Assembly: GCA_020725425.1 (NCBI GenBank)
Contig: DYFA01000061.1
Location: 59,330-123,329, forward strand
Reading direction: 5' to 3'
Length of the DNA stretch: 64,000 nt
Source: Aneurinibacillus sp.
Lineage (GTDB): Bacteria; Bacillota; UBA5301; DYFA01
The position numbers were made by a program, and so were the translations under genes. Positions 28,618 through 37,742 of this stretch are shown one piece after another. The notes under the pieces are model-generated. The model had not been told where the DNA came from. It made no database searches and was given only the letters and a program-made list of their open reading frames with translations. Numbering within the stretch: position 1 is the first letter of the stretch; every line of letters starts with the position of its first letter.

Positions 28618-29913
28618 ATGCCGGCGGTCGTGGTGGTAGGCACGCAGTGGGGCGACGAGGGCAAGGGCAAGGTGACCGACCTCCTGGCCTCCGAGGCGGA
28701 GCTGGTCGTCCGGTACGCCGGCGGCAGCAACGCCGGACACACCGTGATCATCGACGGACAGTTGTTCAAGCTCCACCTCATCCCCTCGGGCATCCTCTCT
28801 CCGGGGACGACCTGCCTGATCGGGAACGGCGTGGTGCTCGACCCGGCCTGGCTGCTCCGGGAGGCGGAGGAGCTGCAGAGCCGCGGGGTGAGCCTGGAAG
28901 GGCTGCGGATCAGCGAGCGGGCCCAGGTGGTCATGCCCTGGCACACGCTTCTGGACGAGCTGGAGGAGAGAGAGAGGCGGCCCGAGGACCGGATCGGCAC
29001 CACTGGCCGGGGTATCGGACCGTGCTACGTGGACAAGGTGGCCCGCCTGGGTATCCGGGTCGCGGATCTGGTGGATCCGGAGGCGCTGGCGGACCGGCTG
29101 GACGCCGTCCTCCCCGCGAAGAACCGGCTGTTGCAGAAGGTTTATGACCATCCCGGCTTCGACCGGGAAGCAGTGCTGGCGGAGTACCGGGGATACGCCG
29201 AACGGATCCGGCCCTACGTCGTCGACGGGGCGGCGCTGGTCCGCCGGGCGCTGGACGAGGGGCGGCGGGTTCTGTTCGAGGGCGCCCAGGGGGCGCTGCT
29301 CGACCTGGATCATGGGACTTACCCCTTCGTCACCTCCTCGTCCACTGTGGCCGGGGGGGCGTGTACCGGCGCCGGCGTGGGGCCGGGGAGTATCGACCGG
29401 GTGGTGGGGGTGGCCAAGGCGTACACCAGCCGGGTCGGGCGGGGGCCTTTCCCGACGGAGCTGCCGGACGAGACGGGCGACCTCATCCGGGAGAAGGGGC
29501 ACGAGTACGGGACGACCACGGGCCGGCCGCGGCGGGTCGGCTGGTTCGACGCCGTCATTGTGCGCCACGCCGTCCGGGTGAACGGAGTCGACCTGCTCGC
29601 CGTGATGTCCCTGGACGTGCTGGCGGGGCTGTCGACGGTGCGCCTGTGCACTGCCTACCGGTACCGGGGACGCCAGCTTCCCGACTTCCCGGCCGACCTG
29701 CGGGTCTTGAGCGAGTGCGAGCCGGTCTACGAGGAGTTGCCGGGCTGGGAGGGGGAGCTCTCGGGCTGCCAGAGCCTGGGCGAGCTGCCGGAGAATGCCC
29801 GCCGCTACCTGAACCGTCTGAGCGAGCTGACCGGCGCCCCGTTGGGCCTGGTCTCCCTCGGGCGGGAGCGCCACGAGACCATCGCGCTGACGCCGATCTA
29901 CACCCGGCGGTAG
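28618..29913 (+). CDS. purA: Adenylosuccinate synthetase
   Basis: VVVGTQWGDEGKGKVTDLLA, NAGHTV, GTTGRGIGPCYVDKVAR. Confidence 0.96.
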   Translation: MPAVVVVGTQWGDEGKGKVTDLLASEAELVVRYAGGSNAGHTVIIDGQLFKLHLIPSGILSPGTTCLIGNGVVLDPAWLLREAEELQSRGVSLEGLRISERAQVVMPWHTLLDELEERERRPEDRIGTTGRGIGPCYVDKVARLGIRVADLVDPEALADRLDAVLPAKNRLLQKVYDHPGFDREAVLAEYRGYAERIRPYVVDGAALVRRALDEGRRVLFEGAQGALLDLDHGTYPFVTSSSTVAGGACTGAGVGPGSIDRVVGVAKAYTSRVGRGPFPTELPDETGDLIREKGHEYGTTTGRPRRVGWFDAVIVRHAVRVNGVDLLAVMSLDVLAGLSTVRLCTAYRYRGRQLPDFPADLRVLSECEPVYEELPGWEGELSGCQSLGELPENARRYLNRLSELTGAPLGLVSLGRERHETIALTPIYTRR

Positions 29914-29975
29914 GGCGGCGGGCACACTCTGTTGACAACGGAAAGCCCGCCAAGGTACAATTAAGTGGTCCTGAT

Positions 29976-30051
29976 GAGCCATTAGCTCAGTTGGTAGAGC
30001 ACCGGACTTTTAATCCGGGTGTCCCGAGTTCGAGTCTCGGATGGCTCACCA
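29976..30051 (+). tRNA. tRNA-Lys(TTT)
   Basis: Cloverleaf with anticodon loop CTTTTAA; encoded CCA; promoter TTGACA-N18-TACAAT upstream (29932-29961). Confidence 0.95.
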
Positions 30052-30060
30052 TTCTTATCT

Positions 30061-30136
30061 GCCCCCATCGTCTAGAGGCCTAGGACACCGGCCCTTCAAG
30101 CCGGCGGCACGGGTTCGAATCCCGTTGGGGGTACCA
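30061..30136 (+). tRNA. tRNA-Glu(TTC)
   Basis: Anticodon loop CCTTCAA; encoded CCA. Confidence 0.94.
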
Positions 30137-30234
30137 CTTTGCCCAGAGCGGCGACACCCGACCCGCGCCATCCGCCAAGGGGAGCCTGCGTGTTGACATC
30201 GCATACCGCCAGTGGTACAATTGACAATGCTCTC

Positions 30235-30311
30235 GGTCGCATAGCTCAGTTGGTTAGAGCGCTACGCTCACATCGTAGAGGTCCTTGGTTCGAATCCAAG
30301 TGCGACCACCA
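30235..30311 (+). tRNA. tRNA-Val(CAC)
   Basis: Anticodon stem-loop CTACG-CTCACAT-CGTAG; encoded CCA; promoter TTGACA-N17-TACAAT (30193-30221). Confidence 0.95.
30266..30311 (+). repeat. attL core (3' end of tRNA-Val)
   Basis: GCTCACATCGTAGAGGTCCTTGGTTCGAATCCAAGTGCGACCACCA identical to 37743-37788. Confidence 0.9.
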
Positions 30312-30323
30312 CCGAAAAAGCCC

Positions 30324-30358
30324 TCCCGGAGCCGGTTTCAAGGCCCCGGGATTTTTCG
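30324..30358 (+). terminator. Element-borne terminator downstream of tRNA-Val
   Basis: TCCCGG...CCGGGA followed by TTTTTCG. Confidence 0.55.
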
Positions 30359-31630
30359 TGTCTTGGCGCTTTTGGCCCCTACTGTAGCCAAACTGTAGCC
30401 AATCTCCGTAAGCTCCGCGGTGAACTGGTCCATGGCCCGGGCCGCCTTCTCGTCCTGGCCGGGCATCAGGTGGCCGTACAGGTCTAGCGTGATGCGGATG
30501 TTCTCGTGGCCCAGGCGCCGGGAGACGGACATCACGTCAACCCCCTGAGCGAGGAGCAGGGCGGCGTGAGTATGCCGGAAGGTGTGCAACTTGACCCCGG
30601 CGAGAAGCTTTTCGGCGGCGGCCTGGGCGTCCGTCCGGGTGGCGCCCGCCTTCTCATACTCTTCAGCCGCCAGCCGGCGGGCGTTTCGTATGACCCGGCC
30701 GAGGTCCCGGCCGTCTACGTTCGTGCGGCGCAGCATCCCCCCTTTCTCGTTGGTGAAGACGAGCCCGGTATTCTCCCAGGCGGCGCCGGCCCGCAACCGT
30801 TCCTCTGCCTGGCGGCGGCGCTGGCGGTGTAGGGCTTCGAGGGCGGCCTGCGGGAGCGCGATGGTGCGCTGGGCGGCCTTGGTTTTGACGGGACCGATGA
30901 AGACTTGGCCGTTCTCTTCGTGCAGGGCCTGGCGGATCGTGATGGCGCCCTTCGAGAGGTCCACCGCATCCCAGGGAAGCCCCAGCCATTCTCCCGGCCT
31001 GCACCCGGTATTGAGGGCGAGAATGAAGCCGTCCTCCAGCCGCTCACCCCGCGCGCCCTCCAGGAACCAGCGGACCTCCTCCGGCGTCATGAAGCGGGCT
31101 TCATGGCGGCCGGGCGAGCGCTTCGCCGCAAGCTTCGCTGGGTTGCGGGGGATGAGCCCTTTCGCGACGGCGTCTTCGAGCGCTGAGCGCAGGATCGAAG
31201 CCACGTCGAAGACGGTGCGGGGCGCCAGGCCCTGCTCGTCGAGCTTCGCGTACAGGGCGTTGATGCGCCGGTAATCCAGGTCCCGGAGGCGCAGGCTCCC
31301 CAAGAACGGGATGACGTGTTTTTCAAGGTTGAACCGGTATCGCAGGAAGGTGCCGGAGCGCACCTGGCCCTTCTTTGTCAGGAGCCAGTCTGTAAGGTGC
31401 TCCTGGACGGTGATTCTCTCGGGCTTCACGGGCAGGCCCTGAAGCGCGTCCTGCTGGAGCTTCAGGAGCTTCTCCTGCGCTTCTTTCTTCGTTCGGCCGT
31501 AGACCGTCACCCGCTGGCGCTTCCCGTCCGGGCCGTACCCCATGCTGAGCGAGCCGGTCCACACGCCGTCGGCCCGCTGGAAGACGGCTCCTTCCCCACG
31601 GCCGCGGCGCTTCTTTGACTCCTTAGCCAT
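30338..31630 (-). CDS. Tyrosine recombinase/phage integrase
   Basis: HTFRHTHAALLLAQGVDVMSVSRRLGHENIRITLDLYGHL. Confidence 0.95.
   Translation of the reverse strand: MAKESKKRRGRGEGAVFQRADGVWTGSLSMGYGPDGKRQRVTVYGRTKKEAQEKLLKLQQDALQGLPVKPERITVQEHLTDWLLTKKGQVRSGTFLRYRFNLEKHVIPFLGSLRLRDLDYRRINALYAKLDEQGLAPRTVFDVASILRSALEDAVAKGLIPRNPAKLAAKRSPGRHEARFMTPEEVRWFLEGARGERLEDGFILALNTGCRPGEWLGLPWDAVDLSKGAITIRQALHEENGQVFIGPVKTKAAQRTIALPQAALEALHRQRRRQAEERLRAGAAWENTGLVFTNEKGGMLRRTNVDGRDLGRVIRNARRLAAEEYEKAGATRTDAQAAAEKLLAGVKLHTFRHTHAALLLAQGVDVMSVSRRLGHENIRITLDLYGHLMPGQDEKAARAMDQFTAELTEIGYSLATVGAKSAKTRKIPGP
30381..30402 (+). repeat. Tandem ACTGTAGCCAA x2, putative integrase arm-type sites (left)
   Basis: Same 22-mer at 37604-37625. 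Confidence 0.6.
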
Positions 31631-32216
31631 TCGCGCCTCTCTCCTTTCCCAACTGCTTTTGCACGTTCTGCGCCATAGCTGCCGTCCAGTACCAGTCGGG
31701 CGATTCGGGCAGCCAACCCTGCTTCACTGCGTCCTGATAGCGGCCGTAGGCTTCCGGGGAACGCCATGGAGCGAAGGCGAGGTAGCCGTCAAGATCACGG
31801 CAGTCGCGCCCCGTCTCGCGGCGGGCGCGGTAGTCCGCGGCCAGGACGACGGCGGCAACCGGATCGAGATCGGGCCAGCCGGCGCGCAGCCACGCGATCC
31901 ATCGGGCGTGCTCCTGTGTCAACTCCCATTGCCAGGAACGCCCCTTGCTCCGCGCGGCGCACTCTGCCATGGTCGCCAGGATCCGCGCGTCGTCTTCGGG
32001 ATCGTTCTCCGGGCCGGGCCGCCACGGCCCCGACGCGTCAGGCGGGAGAAGTTCCCGCACCACGGAGCGGATGGTCCGCTCGCTGGGCGCCTTGTCTGGA
32101 AACCGGTGATCCACCTCCCGCCAAATCTCGGCGGCGTTCGTGTATCCGCCTTCCCGAACCATGCGGTGAATCTCTCGATAGACTTCCGGATCGATGCGCC
32201 GCTGTCGTTTTGCCAT
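31623..32216 (-). CDS. Hypothetical element protein, possible DNA-binding regulator
   Basis: MAKRQRRIDPEVYREIHRMVREGGYTNAAEIWREVDHRF...; overlaps integrase start, divergent from xis-like gene. Confidence 0.6.
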   Translation of the reverse strand: MAKRQRRIDPEVYREIHRMVREGGYTNAAEIWREVDHRFPDKAPSERTIRSVVRELLPPDASGPWRPGPENDPEDDARILATMAECAARSKGRSWQWELTQEHARWIAWLRAGWPDLDPVAAVVLAADYRARRETGRDCRDLDGYLAFAPWRSPEAYGRYQDAVKQGWLPESPDWYWTAAMAQNVQKQLGKERGANG

Positions 32217-32345
32217 CGGTGCCCTCCTTGTTGCCGAAGATTGCCGGAATGTTGCCGATTGATGTATTTACCTACCACTTGGCTTCCGCTATCATTATAC
32301 CGGCGAACGGGAACGGACGCAATCATTTCTGGAGGTGGATACACC

Positions 32346-32549
32346 TTGAAGCGAGAGGAACTGGTCGGAGACGGCCTACTCGGGGTGGAGGAGGCGGCTG
32401 ATTTCTTGGGTGTGCGCCGGTCGCTGCTATATGTCCTGATGGGCCGCCGGGAGCTCCCGTGGACCAAGATCGGTCGCCGGCGGCTGATTCCCCGCCGGGC
32501 GCTGGTGGAACTGGCGGCCCGGGAGCTTCGGGGCGGGGACCACGAGTAA
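32346..32549 (+). CDS. Excisionase-family HTH DNA-binding protein
   Basis: LLGVEEAADFLGVRRSLLYVLMGRRELPWTKIGRRRLIPRRALVEL. Confidence 0.82.
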   Translation: MKREELVGDGLLGVEEAADFLGVRRSLLYVLMGRRELPWTKIGRRRLIPRRALVELAARELRGGDHE

Positions 32550-32611
32550 TCTGCCCCTTCGGGGAAACGGAGCGGCCCGGGTCGCCAGCCCGGGCCAGGA
32601 GGGTGAGAAAC

Positions 32612-32917
32612 ATGACTTCCACCTGTAGCTTATCACAGATCCGACTCACAAGAGCCTACCGATTGCCCCGGTGGCTCGATTCGAACGCCGATGCGCTCCG
32701 GGCGACGAATGACGACCTCTCGGATTTCGACGACCTCGAGCTGGCCAACGAGGCGTTCCGGGTGCGCCAGGCCCTCGCCAATCTTGGCCCTGGGGCACCA
32801 CAGCTCGTCTTCATCGGCCGAAGGCGACTCCCGGCCCGGGACTGGCTTCTGCTGCGACTCGCCGCGATTCGGCGGGAGCGGCAAGCCCGATGGAGGGAGG
32901 CGGCGGCGGCGTGGTAG
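32612..32917 (+). CDS. Hypothetical element protein
   Basis: ATG 32612 with upstream AGGAGGG; overlaps next gene. Confidence 0.55.
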   Translation: MTSTCSLSQIRLTRAYRLPRWLDSNADALRATNDDLSDFDDLELANEAFRVRQALANLGPGAPQLVFIGRRRLPARDWLLLRLAAIRRERQARWREAAAAW

Positions 32918-34551
32918 ACCGTGCCCTTTTGGTCGAGGCAGGCATTGTCCCTCCCCCGCCACCGAGGCGACAAAAGGAGACGCCGGCCCCGGCAGAAGAG
33001 GCCGCCCCAGAGGAGCAGGGTGATGAACCCAGGCCCCTCCTGGTGCGGCTGGCGGACGTGGAACCCCAGGCCGTAAGCTGGCTCTGGGAACCGTACATCC
33101 CCAAGGGCAAGCCGACCATCTTGGAAGGCGACCCCGCGGTGGGTAAAACCTGGCTGGCGCTGACCCTGGCCGCCATTGTAAGCCGAGGCGACCCGTTCCC
33201 CGGCCCTGACGGCGTGCCGAGGGAGCGGCGGAAGCCCGCCAGCGTGGTCTACTTATCCGCCGAAGACGGCTTGGCCGACACCCTGCGGCCCCGGCTGGAC
33301 GCGGCGGGGGCAGACGTGAGCCGAGTGTGGGCTCTCACCGGGCAGATGGCCGAGGGCGAGGAGAAGTCTATCACCCTGGCGGATCTCGGAGTCCTGGAGG
33401 CGGCGCTGGCGTCCGTGCGCCCCGCCCTGGTGATTGTGGATCCGATTCAAGCCTACCTGGGCGGCGGGGTGGACATGCACCGGGCAAATGAGGTACGCCC
33501 CGTCCTGGCTGGCCTTGCAACCCTGGCGGAGAAATACGGCGCAGCGGCGCTCCTCATCCGGCACTTGGGCAAGGCGCCGCAGGACAGGGCCATCTACCGG
33601 GGGCTGGGCTCTATTGACTTCGCCGCGGCGGCTCGAAGCATCCTCCTCGCCGGCAAAGACCCTAACGACGAATCCCGGCGAGTATTGGCCCACGTCAAAA
33701 GCTCCCTGGCCCCTCTCGGCCCGTCTATAGCCTACACGCTAGGCCCCGACGGCTTCACCTGGTGCGGCGTGTCGGACGTGACCGCCGAGGCGCTGTTGGT
33801 CTCGCCCAGAAGCGAAGAGGAGAAGACCGCAATCGAGGAAGCAGGTGACTTCCTGCGCGAGGCCCTGGCCGATGGCCCGCGTCCCACCAGGGAGATTTTC
33901 GCCGAAGCCCGGAAGCTGGGCGTCACGGAGAAAACCCTTTACCGAGCGAAGGCCCGCCTGGGCGTCGAGGCCCGCAAAGATGGCGACCTAAACAAAAAGG
34001 GGCAGCGGGCATGGCGGTGGCACCTGTGCGAAGAGCCCGATGAGCAAGATAGCCAAGGCCCGCCTGAAGAAGGGAGGACCCTAAGCGTACTTGGGTTGAC
34101 CACCTTGACCACCTTGCCTCAAAGCCAGTCCCAGAACGGCTTTCAAGGCACGGAGCAAGATGGCCACATGACCATCTTCCCTAACGCCCCTCAAACCAGC
34201 TCCCAGAGCGGCTTGGAAGGAAGATGGCCAAGATGGCCAAGTGAAATACGCTTAGAGGGACCGGGCCGCGAAGAGGCCGCCGCCACCCAAGGTGCTCATG
34301 ATGATCGTCTTGACGAATCCCCCCTAAGAACACCCAATGAGCATCTTGGCTCCCTGCCTCCAAAGCCCGATGAAGAGGTGAACCCCATGACAGAATTGAC
34401 TAGATTGACACAATTCACCCCAAGAAGTGATTCTGTCAATAGTGTCAATTCTGTCACGCCCTCCTTGGCTCCCGGGCCGGGGAAGGTCGCCGCCTTGGAA
34501 GGCATTCCGGACCTCCAAGAGGACGACAACCTCGAGGGGGTGGACTTCTGA
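32890..34551 (+). CDS. RepA-like AAA ATPase (replication protein)
   Basis: GKPTILEGDPAVGKTWLALTLAA; VVYLSAEDGLADTLRPRLDAAGAD; LVIVDPIQAYL; repetitive C-terminus. Confidence 0.85.
   Translation: MEGGGGGVVDRALLVEAGIVPPPPPRRQKETPAPAEEAAPEEQGDEPRPLLVRLADVEPQAVSWLWEPYIPKGKPTILEGDPAVGKTWLALTLAAIVSRGDPFPGPDGVPRERRKPASVVYLSAEDGLADTLRPRLDAAGADVSRVWALTGQMAEGEEKSITLADLGVLEAALASVRPALVIVDPIQAYLGGGVDMHRANEVRPVLAGLATLAEKYGAAALLIRHLGKAPQDRAIYRGLGSIDFAAAARSILLAGKDPNDESRRVLAHVKSSLAPLGPSIAYTLGPDGFTWCGVSDVTAEALLVSPRSEEEKTAIEEAGDFLREALADGPRPTREIFAEARKLGVTEKTLYRAKARLGVEARKDGDLNKKGQRAWRWHLCEEPDEQDSQGPPEEGRTLSVLGLTTLTTLPQSQSQNGFQGTEQDGHMTIFPNAPQTSSQSGLEGRWPRWPSEIRLEGPGREEAAATQGAHDDRLDESPLRTPNEHLGSLPPKPDEEVNPMTELTRLTQFTPRSDSVNSVNSVTPSLAPGPGKVAALEGIPDLQEDDNLEGVDF
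34388..34456. repeat. Iteron-like inverted repeat within the RepA-like gene
   Basis: TGACAGAATTGACTAGATTGACACAATTC / GATTCTGTCAATAGTGTCAATTCTGTCA. Confidence 0.6.
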
Positions 34552-34928
34552 TGGACGCGCCCACTCTCTTCCGGAAGCTCCGTGAAGCCGGCTGCGAACT
34601 TCGGGCCGAGGGAGAGCGGCTGAAAGTGCGCGCCCCCAAGGGGTTCCTGACGCCCGACCTGCGGGCGCTGATTGAGCAGCACAAGCCCGAACTGCTGCGG
34701 CTGCTTAGCCCGGCCCGGGGGGCCCGCCCGGTCAGTCTGCCGGCGTCCCTTTGGTGGGACGGGATGTGCCTTGCGTGTGGCGCTGGCCAGTGGTGGCTGT
34801 CCATCTACGGCGCGCTGATCTGCGCCACCTGCCACCGGCCGGCGGCTACCTGGCTGGTGGAGCGGCTGGTCGGCCAGGACGAAGCGGCCCGCCTGGCCCT
34901 GGCCCGGGAGGAGGCGAATCGCCGATGA
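34551..34928 (+). CDS. TubC N-terminal docking-like domain protein
   Basis: CELRAEGERLKVRAPKGFLTPDLRALIEQHKPELLRLL; CxxC...CxxC. Confidence 0.65.
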   Translation: MDAPTLFRKLREAGCELRAEGERLKVRAPKGFLTPDLRALIEQHKPELLRLLSPARGARPVSLPASLWWDGMCLACGAGQWWLSIYGALICATCHRPAATWLVERLVGQDEAARLALAREEANRR

Positions 34929-35128
34929 AGATCATCGAGGTGAAACTGCGCCGTTGCACGTTGGCCTTGACCGAAGCCGAACTTCTGAGCCTCTTGGCCG
35001 CCGACATGACCCTGTGGCGGCGGGCGCTGGAACGCGGCAAGGCGCTTCGGCGAAGCCGGGCGAAGGAAGCTCGGCTGGGGTGGGCCCCCGGGGCTTCGGC
35101 GCAACCAGGAAGGGAGGGTAGGCCATGA
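34925..35128 (+). CDS. Hypothetical small protein
   Basis: Overlapping start/stop. Confidence 0.5.
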   Translation: MKIIEVKLRRCTLALTEAELLSLLAADMTLWRRALERGKALRRSRAKEARLGWAPGASAQPGREGRP

Positions 35129-35217
35129 AGGCGTTGTTGGTCGCCTGCCGGGTTATGACAGCCATAGGCGCCGTGGTGGCAGTGGTGGTCATGGTGGCCG
35201 CGGTGTGGGCGCGGTGA
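35125..35217 (+). CDS. 30-aa single-TM peptide
   Basis: MKALLVACRVMTAIGAVVAVVVMVAAVWAR*, ATGA-type overlap with previous gene. Confidence 0.4.
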   Translation: MKALLVACRVMTAIGAVVAVVVMVAAVWAR

Positions 35218-35348
35218 CGAAAAGCCCTTGCGTAAGCCCAGCTAGGGGGAGGGGGGCCGCGTTTTCCAGCGTTCCGGCTCTGGGGACCGGCCGGCCAGGC
35301 TTCTTCAGGCGGGCGAGGGTAAAGCATAATTAAAAGTTATGGGAGGGG

Positions 35349-35672
35349 ATGGAAACGCCTATGAATGCCGGTCCCAAACCACCGAAGGGGCTGTCTTCGG
35401 AGGCCCGGCGCTGGTGGAAGCGGGTGGTGTCGGAGTTCGCAGTGGACGACACTTCCGGGCTGATGCTCTTGCAACAGGCGCTGGAGGCTTTCGACCGGGT
35501 TCGGCAGGCCCAGGCCGTGTTGAAGACGGAGGGGCTGATCGTGACAAACCCTGCGACCGGCGCCCGGCACGTGCACCCGGCGGCGAAGATCGAGCAGGAC
35601 GCCCGCATGGCGCTGCTGCGCTACTGGAGAGCGCTTGGACTGGACATCGAGCCCCCAGGAGGGAGGAAGTAG
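35349..35672 (+). CDS. Phage terminase small subunit, P27 family
   Basis: GPKPPKGLSSEARRWWKRVVSEF...LLQQALEAFDRVRQAQAVLKTEGLIVTNPATGARHVHPAAKIEQDARMALLRYWRALGL. Confidence 0.87.
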   Translation: METPMNAGPKPPKGLSSEARRWWKRVVSEFAVDDTSGLMLLQQALEAFDRVRQAQAVLKTEGLIVTNPATGARHVHPAAKIEQDARMALLRYWRALGLDIEPPGGRK

Positions 35673-35674
35673 CC

Positions 35675-36130
35675 ATGGCGACCGTGAGGCGCCGGCGCCG
35701 GGTGAAGCGCCGGGATGAACTGACAGACGGCGAATTCTGGGACCTGATGCTAGATCGCAAGTGGCGGGAAGGGAGCTCCTTCGAATCCCCCTTCCTGCGA
35801 AAAGCGGCCTGGCTGGCGCACCGGGAGGAGTTGCTGGAAGGGCATGTCGGAGAGGGAGTCCGGCCCGGCGCCTGGTGGGAGTACGACGCGCCGGGGCAGC
35901 CCCTGATCCTCACTGACGGGCGGGAGGAAGGCCATCTTGCGGCCCTGGTGAGATTGGGGGAAGCCACCCCGGGGGAAGTCCGCCAATTCCTGCGTGAGCA
36001 TGCGCTGAGGTTCGGAAGTCCCCAGGAGCGCGAGGATCTCTTCCGGTTTCATCCAGACGAAAAGGTGCGGTATGAGCATGAGAAGCGGCTCATCGAAGCC
36101 TTGGAAAAGAAAGGGAGAATGCAGAAATGA
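35675..36130 (+). CDS. Hypothetical element protein
   Basis: ATG 35675 with GGAGGGAGG upstream. Confidence 0.6.
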   Translation: MATVRRRRRVKRRDELTDGEFWDLMLDRKWREGSSFESPFLRKAAWLAHREELLEGHVGEGVRPGAWWEYDAPGQPLILTDGREEGHLAALVRLGEATPGEVRQFLREHALRFGSPQEREDLFRFHPDEKVRYEHEKRLIEALEKKGRMQK

Positions 36131-36229
36131 GCGATCCGACCTACGCCAGGCTTTGCGCGCGCGCCGGCGAGTTTTGATAAGGGGGGGTGCAGCGCCGCCC
36201 CCGAGGCAGGAGGAAAGGAGGAGCACGTC

Positions 36230-36493
36230 ATGCCTGACTCGACAGCCCGCAAGAAGGGCTACCCGGGAGCCCCTTACTGGGAGCGGGAGGCGCCCGCTGA
36301 GGTCTGGACCGACCGCCTAGCCCTGGCCTACTACCCCACGGCCGGCAAGCTCCAGGTGGCAGCCGCTTTCCGGGACCGGACCACGGGTGAGAAGCGGCGG
36401 GGCAAGACCGTGACCCTGGACCAGGAGGATCTGGCTCTCCACCCTGAGGCCCGGGAACTTCTGGCCCGCGTCTTGGAGGAGTGGGGAGGGTGA
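36230..36493 (+). CDS. Hypothetical element protein
   Basis: AGGAAAGGAGG SD upstream of ATG 36230. Confidence 0.55.
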   Translation: MPDSTARKKGYPGAPYWEREAPAEVWTDRLALAYYPTAGKLQVAAAFRDRTTGEKRRGKTVTLDQEDLALHPEARELLARVLEEWGG

Positions 36494-36565
36494 CATGCCC
36501 CGAGGCCCGGGCATGAAGGACTGGAGCGGGGCGCGTGGAAAAACGAAGGAACGGAGGTTTTTAAC

Positions 36566-36781
36566 GTGAGCGAGCGAGTCTACGGCATGTATGCGCTGGA
36601 CAGGGAGACCTTGCAGCGCGTGTTCTGGCTTTTGGACTGGGCGGAGGCCAACGTAGGCCTGGAGAAGGAGCCTCTCCTGCGGGACTTGCAGGCCAGGTTA
36701 GCCAAGACGTTCTTGCGGGTGGGCGATGCCGAACCCCTGCCGGAAGTCCTGACCGTGGCGGGTGATGGCGGTGCCGTTTAG
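36566..36781 (+). CDS. Hypothetical element protein
   Basis: SD ACGGAGG upstream; GTG start. Confidence 0.5.
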   Translation: MSERVYGMYALDRETLQRVFWLLDWAEANVGLEKEPLLRDLQARLAKTFLRVGDAEPLPEVLTVAGDGGAV

Positions 36782-37091
36782 GGATCCTGAGAAAAGGCGG
36801 GAGTATCACCGTGAATACTCCCGGCTGCGGCGGGTTTGTCAAACCCCGGGCCAAACCCCGCTCCCCTCCGAGTTCAGACTGCAGACGGCCCGGGACGTCA
36901 TCACACTCCTGGCCGAGCAGGTCGAGGCGGTGCGGCGGGACACAGAGGCGGGAACGCTGGAAAAGGCCAGGTGCATAGGGTACCTTGCCGCCGTAGCCCT
37001 GAAGGCCGTGGAGGCGGCGAACCTTGAGGCCCGGATAGAGGCCCTGGAGCGGGCAATCCAGGAGAAGGGGAGTGTTGCGAGGTGGGCCTGA
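36765..37091 (+). CDS. Hypothetical element protein
   Basis: FRDPEKRREYHREYSRLRR; overlaps neighbours. Confidence 0.5.
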   Translation: MAVPFRDPEKRREYHREYSRLRRVCQTPGQTPLPSEFRLQTARDVITLLAEQVEAVRRDTEAGTLEKARCIGYLAAVALKAVEAANLEARIEALERAIQEKGSVARWA

Positions 37092-37318
37092 AAGACCGCC
37101 TGAGGCGGCTTGAGAAGAACGCGCAATGCCTGCGGCAAGACCGCTGCCTCGGGTGCGGCGGAAGGCACGCGAGGACGTTGGTTGACTTCCTGCTGTGGGC
37201 CGAAGGAAAAGGCGACGAGCCGGCTTGCACTTGCCAAAAGTGCGGCTGCGGCGGGTTTGTCCGCAAATTGCACTCTGTTGGCACCGGAAACTCAAGGTTG
37301 GGAAATTTCCCAACCTGA
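37082..37318 (+). CDS. Hypothetical Cys-rich (zinc-ribbon-like) element protein
   Basis: CLGCGG...CTCQKCGCGGF; GTG start. Confidence 0.45.
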   Translation: MGLKDRLRRLEKNAQCLRQDRCLGCGGRHARTLVDFLLWAEGKGDEPACTCQKCGCGGFVRKLHSVGTGNSRLGNFPT

Positions 37319-37351
37319 AATGTTTGTCCGCAAATTGCACTCTGTTGGCAC
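37255..37351. repeat. 30-bp direct repeats flanking a 22-bp perfect palindrome
   Basis: GTTTGTCCGCAAATTGCACTCTGTTGGCAC at 37255-37284 and 37322-37351; AGGTTGGGAAATTTCCCAACCT 37295-37316. Confidence 0.8.
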
Positions 37352-37603
37352 TGCGCCCGAGCCACGCCCCGACCGCTGCGAGACCCAGAATTGGTTCCTG
37401 TGAGGCGATAAGGCGAGCGGGAGGAGAAATATATACGCCCAGACCAATGACCCAGGGCCCCCTGGCATACCGGGTGGGTGGTGTTATACCCCCGCCCCGG
37501 ATACCCCCGAGGCACCTTCGCGCGCTCGTGGTCGCTGATTATCCCTCGCCGCAGCGGCCCCTCACGCCAGGGAGCTTCCCATCGGCTTTCCGGAGGTTGA
37601 GTC

Positions 37604-37625
37604 ACTGTAGCCAAACTGTAGCCAA
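37604..37625 (+). repeat. Tandem ACTGTAGCCAA x2, putative integrase arm-type sites (right)
   Basis: Same 22-mer as 30381-30402. Confidence 0.6.
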
Positions 37626-37742
37626 ACGGGCGGAAAACGGCGGAAAATGGGGTACATACACGGAAGCATGCTATGGACCAAAACCCGCACCAGGAGCCAG
37701 TTATGAATGAAGGCGGACGGTGGCGGAAAGCACCGAGATGCA

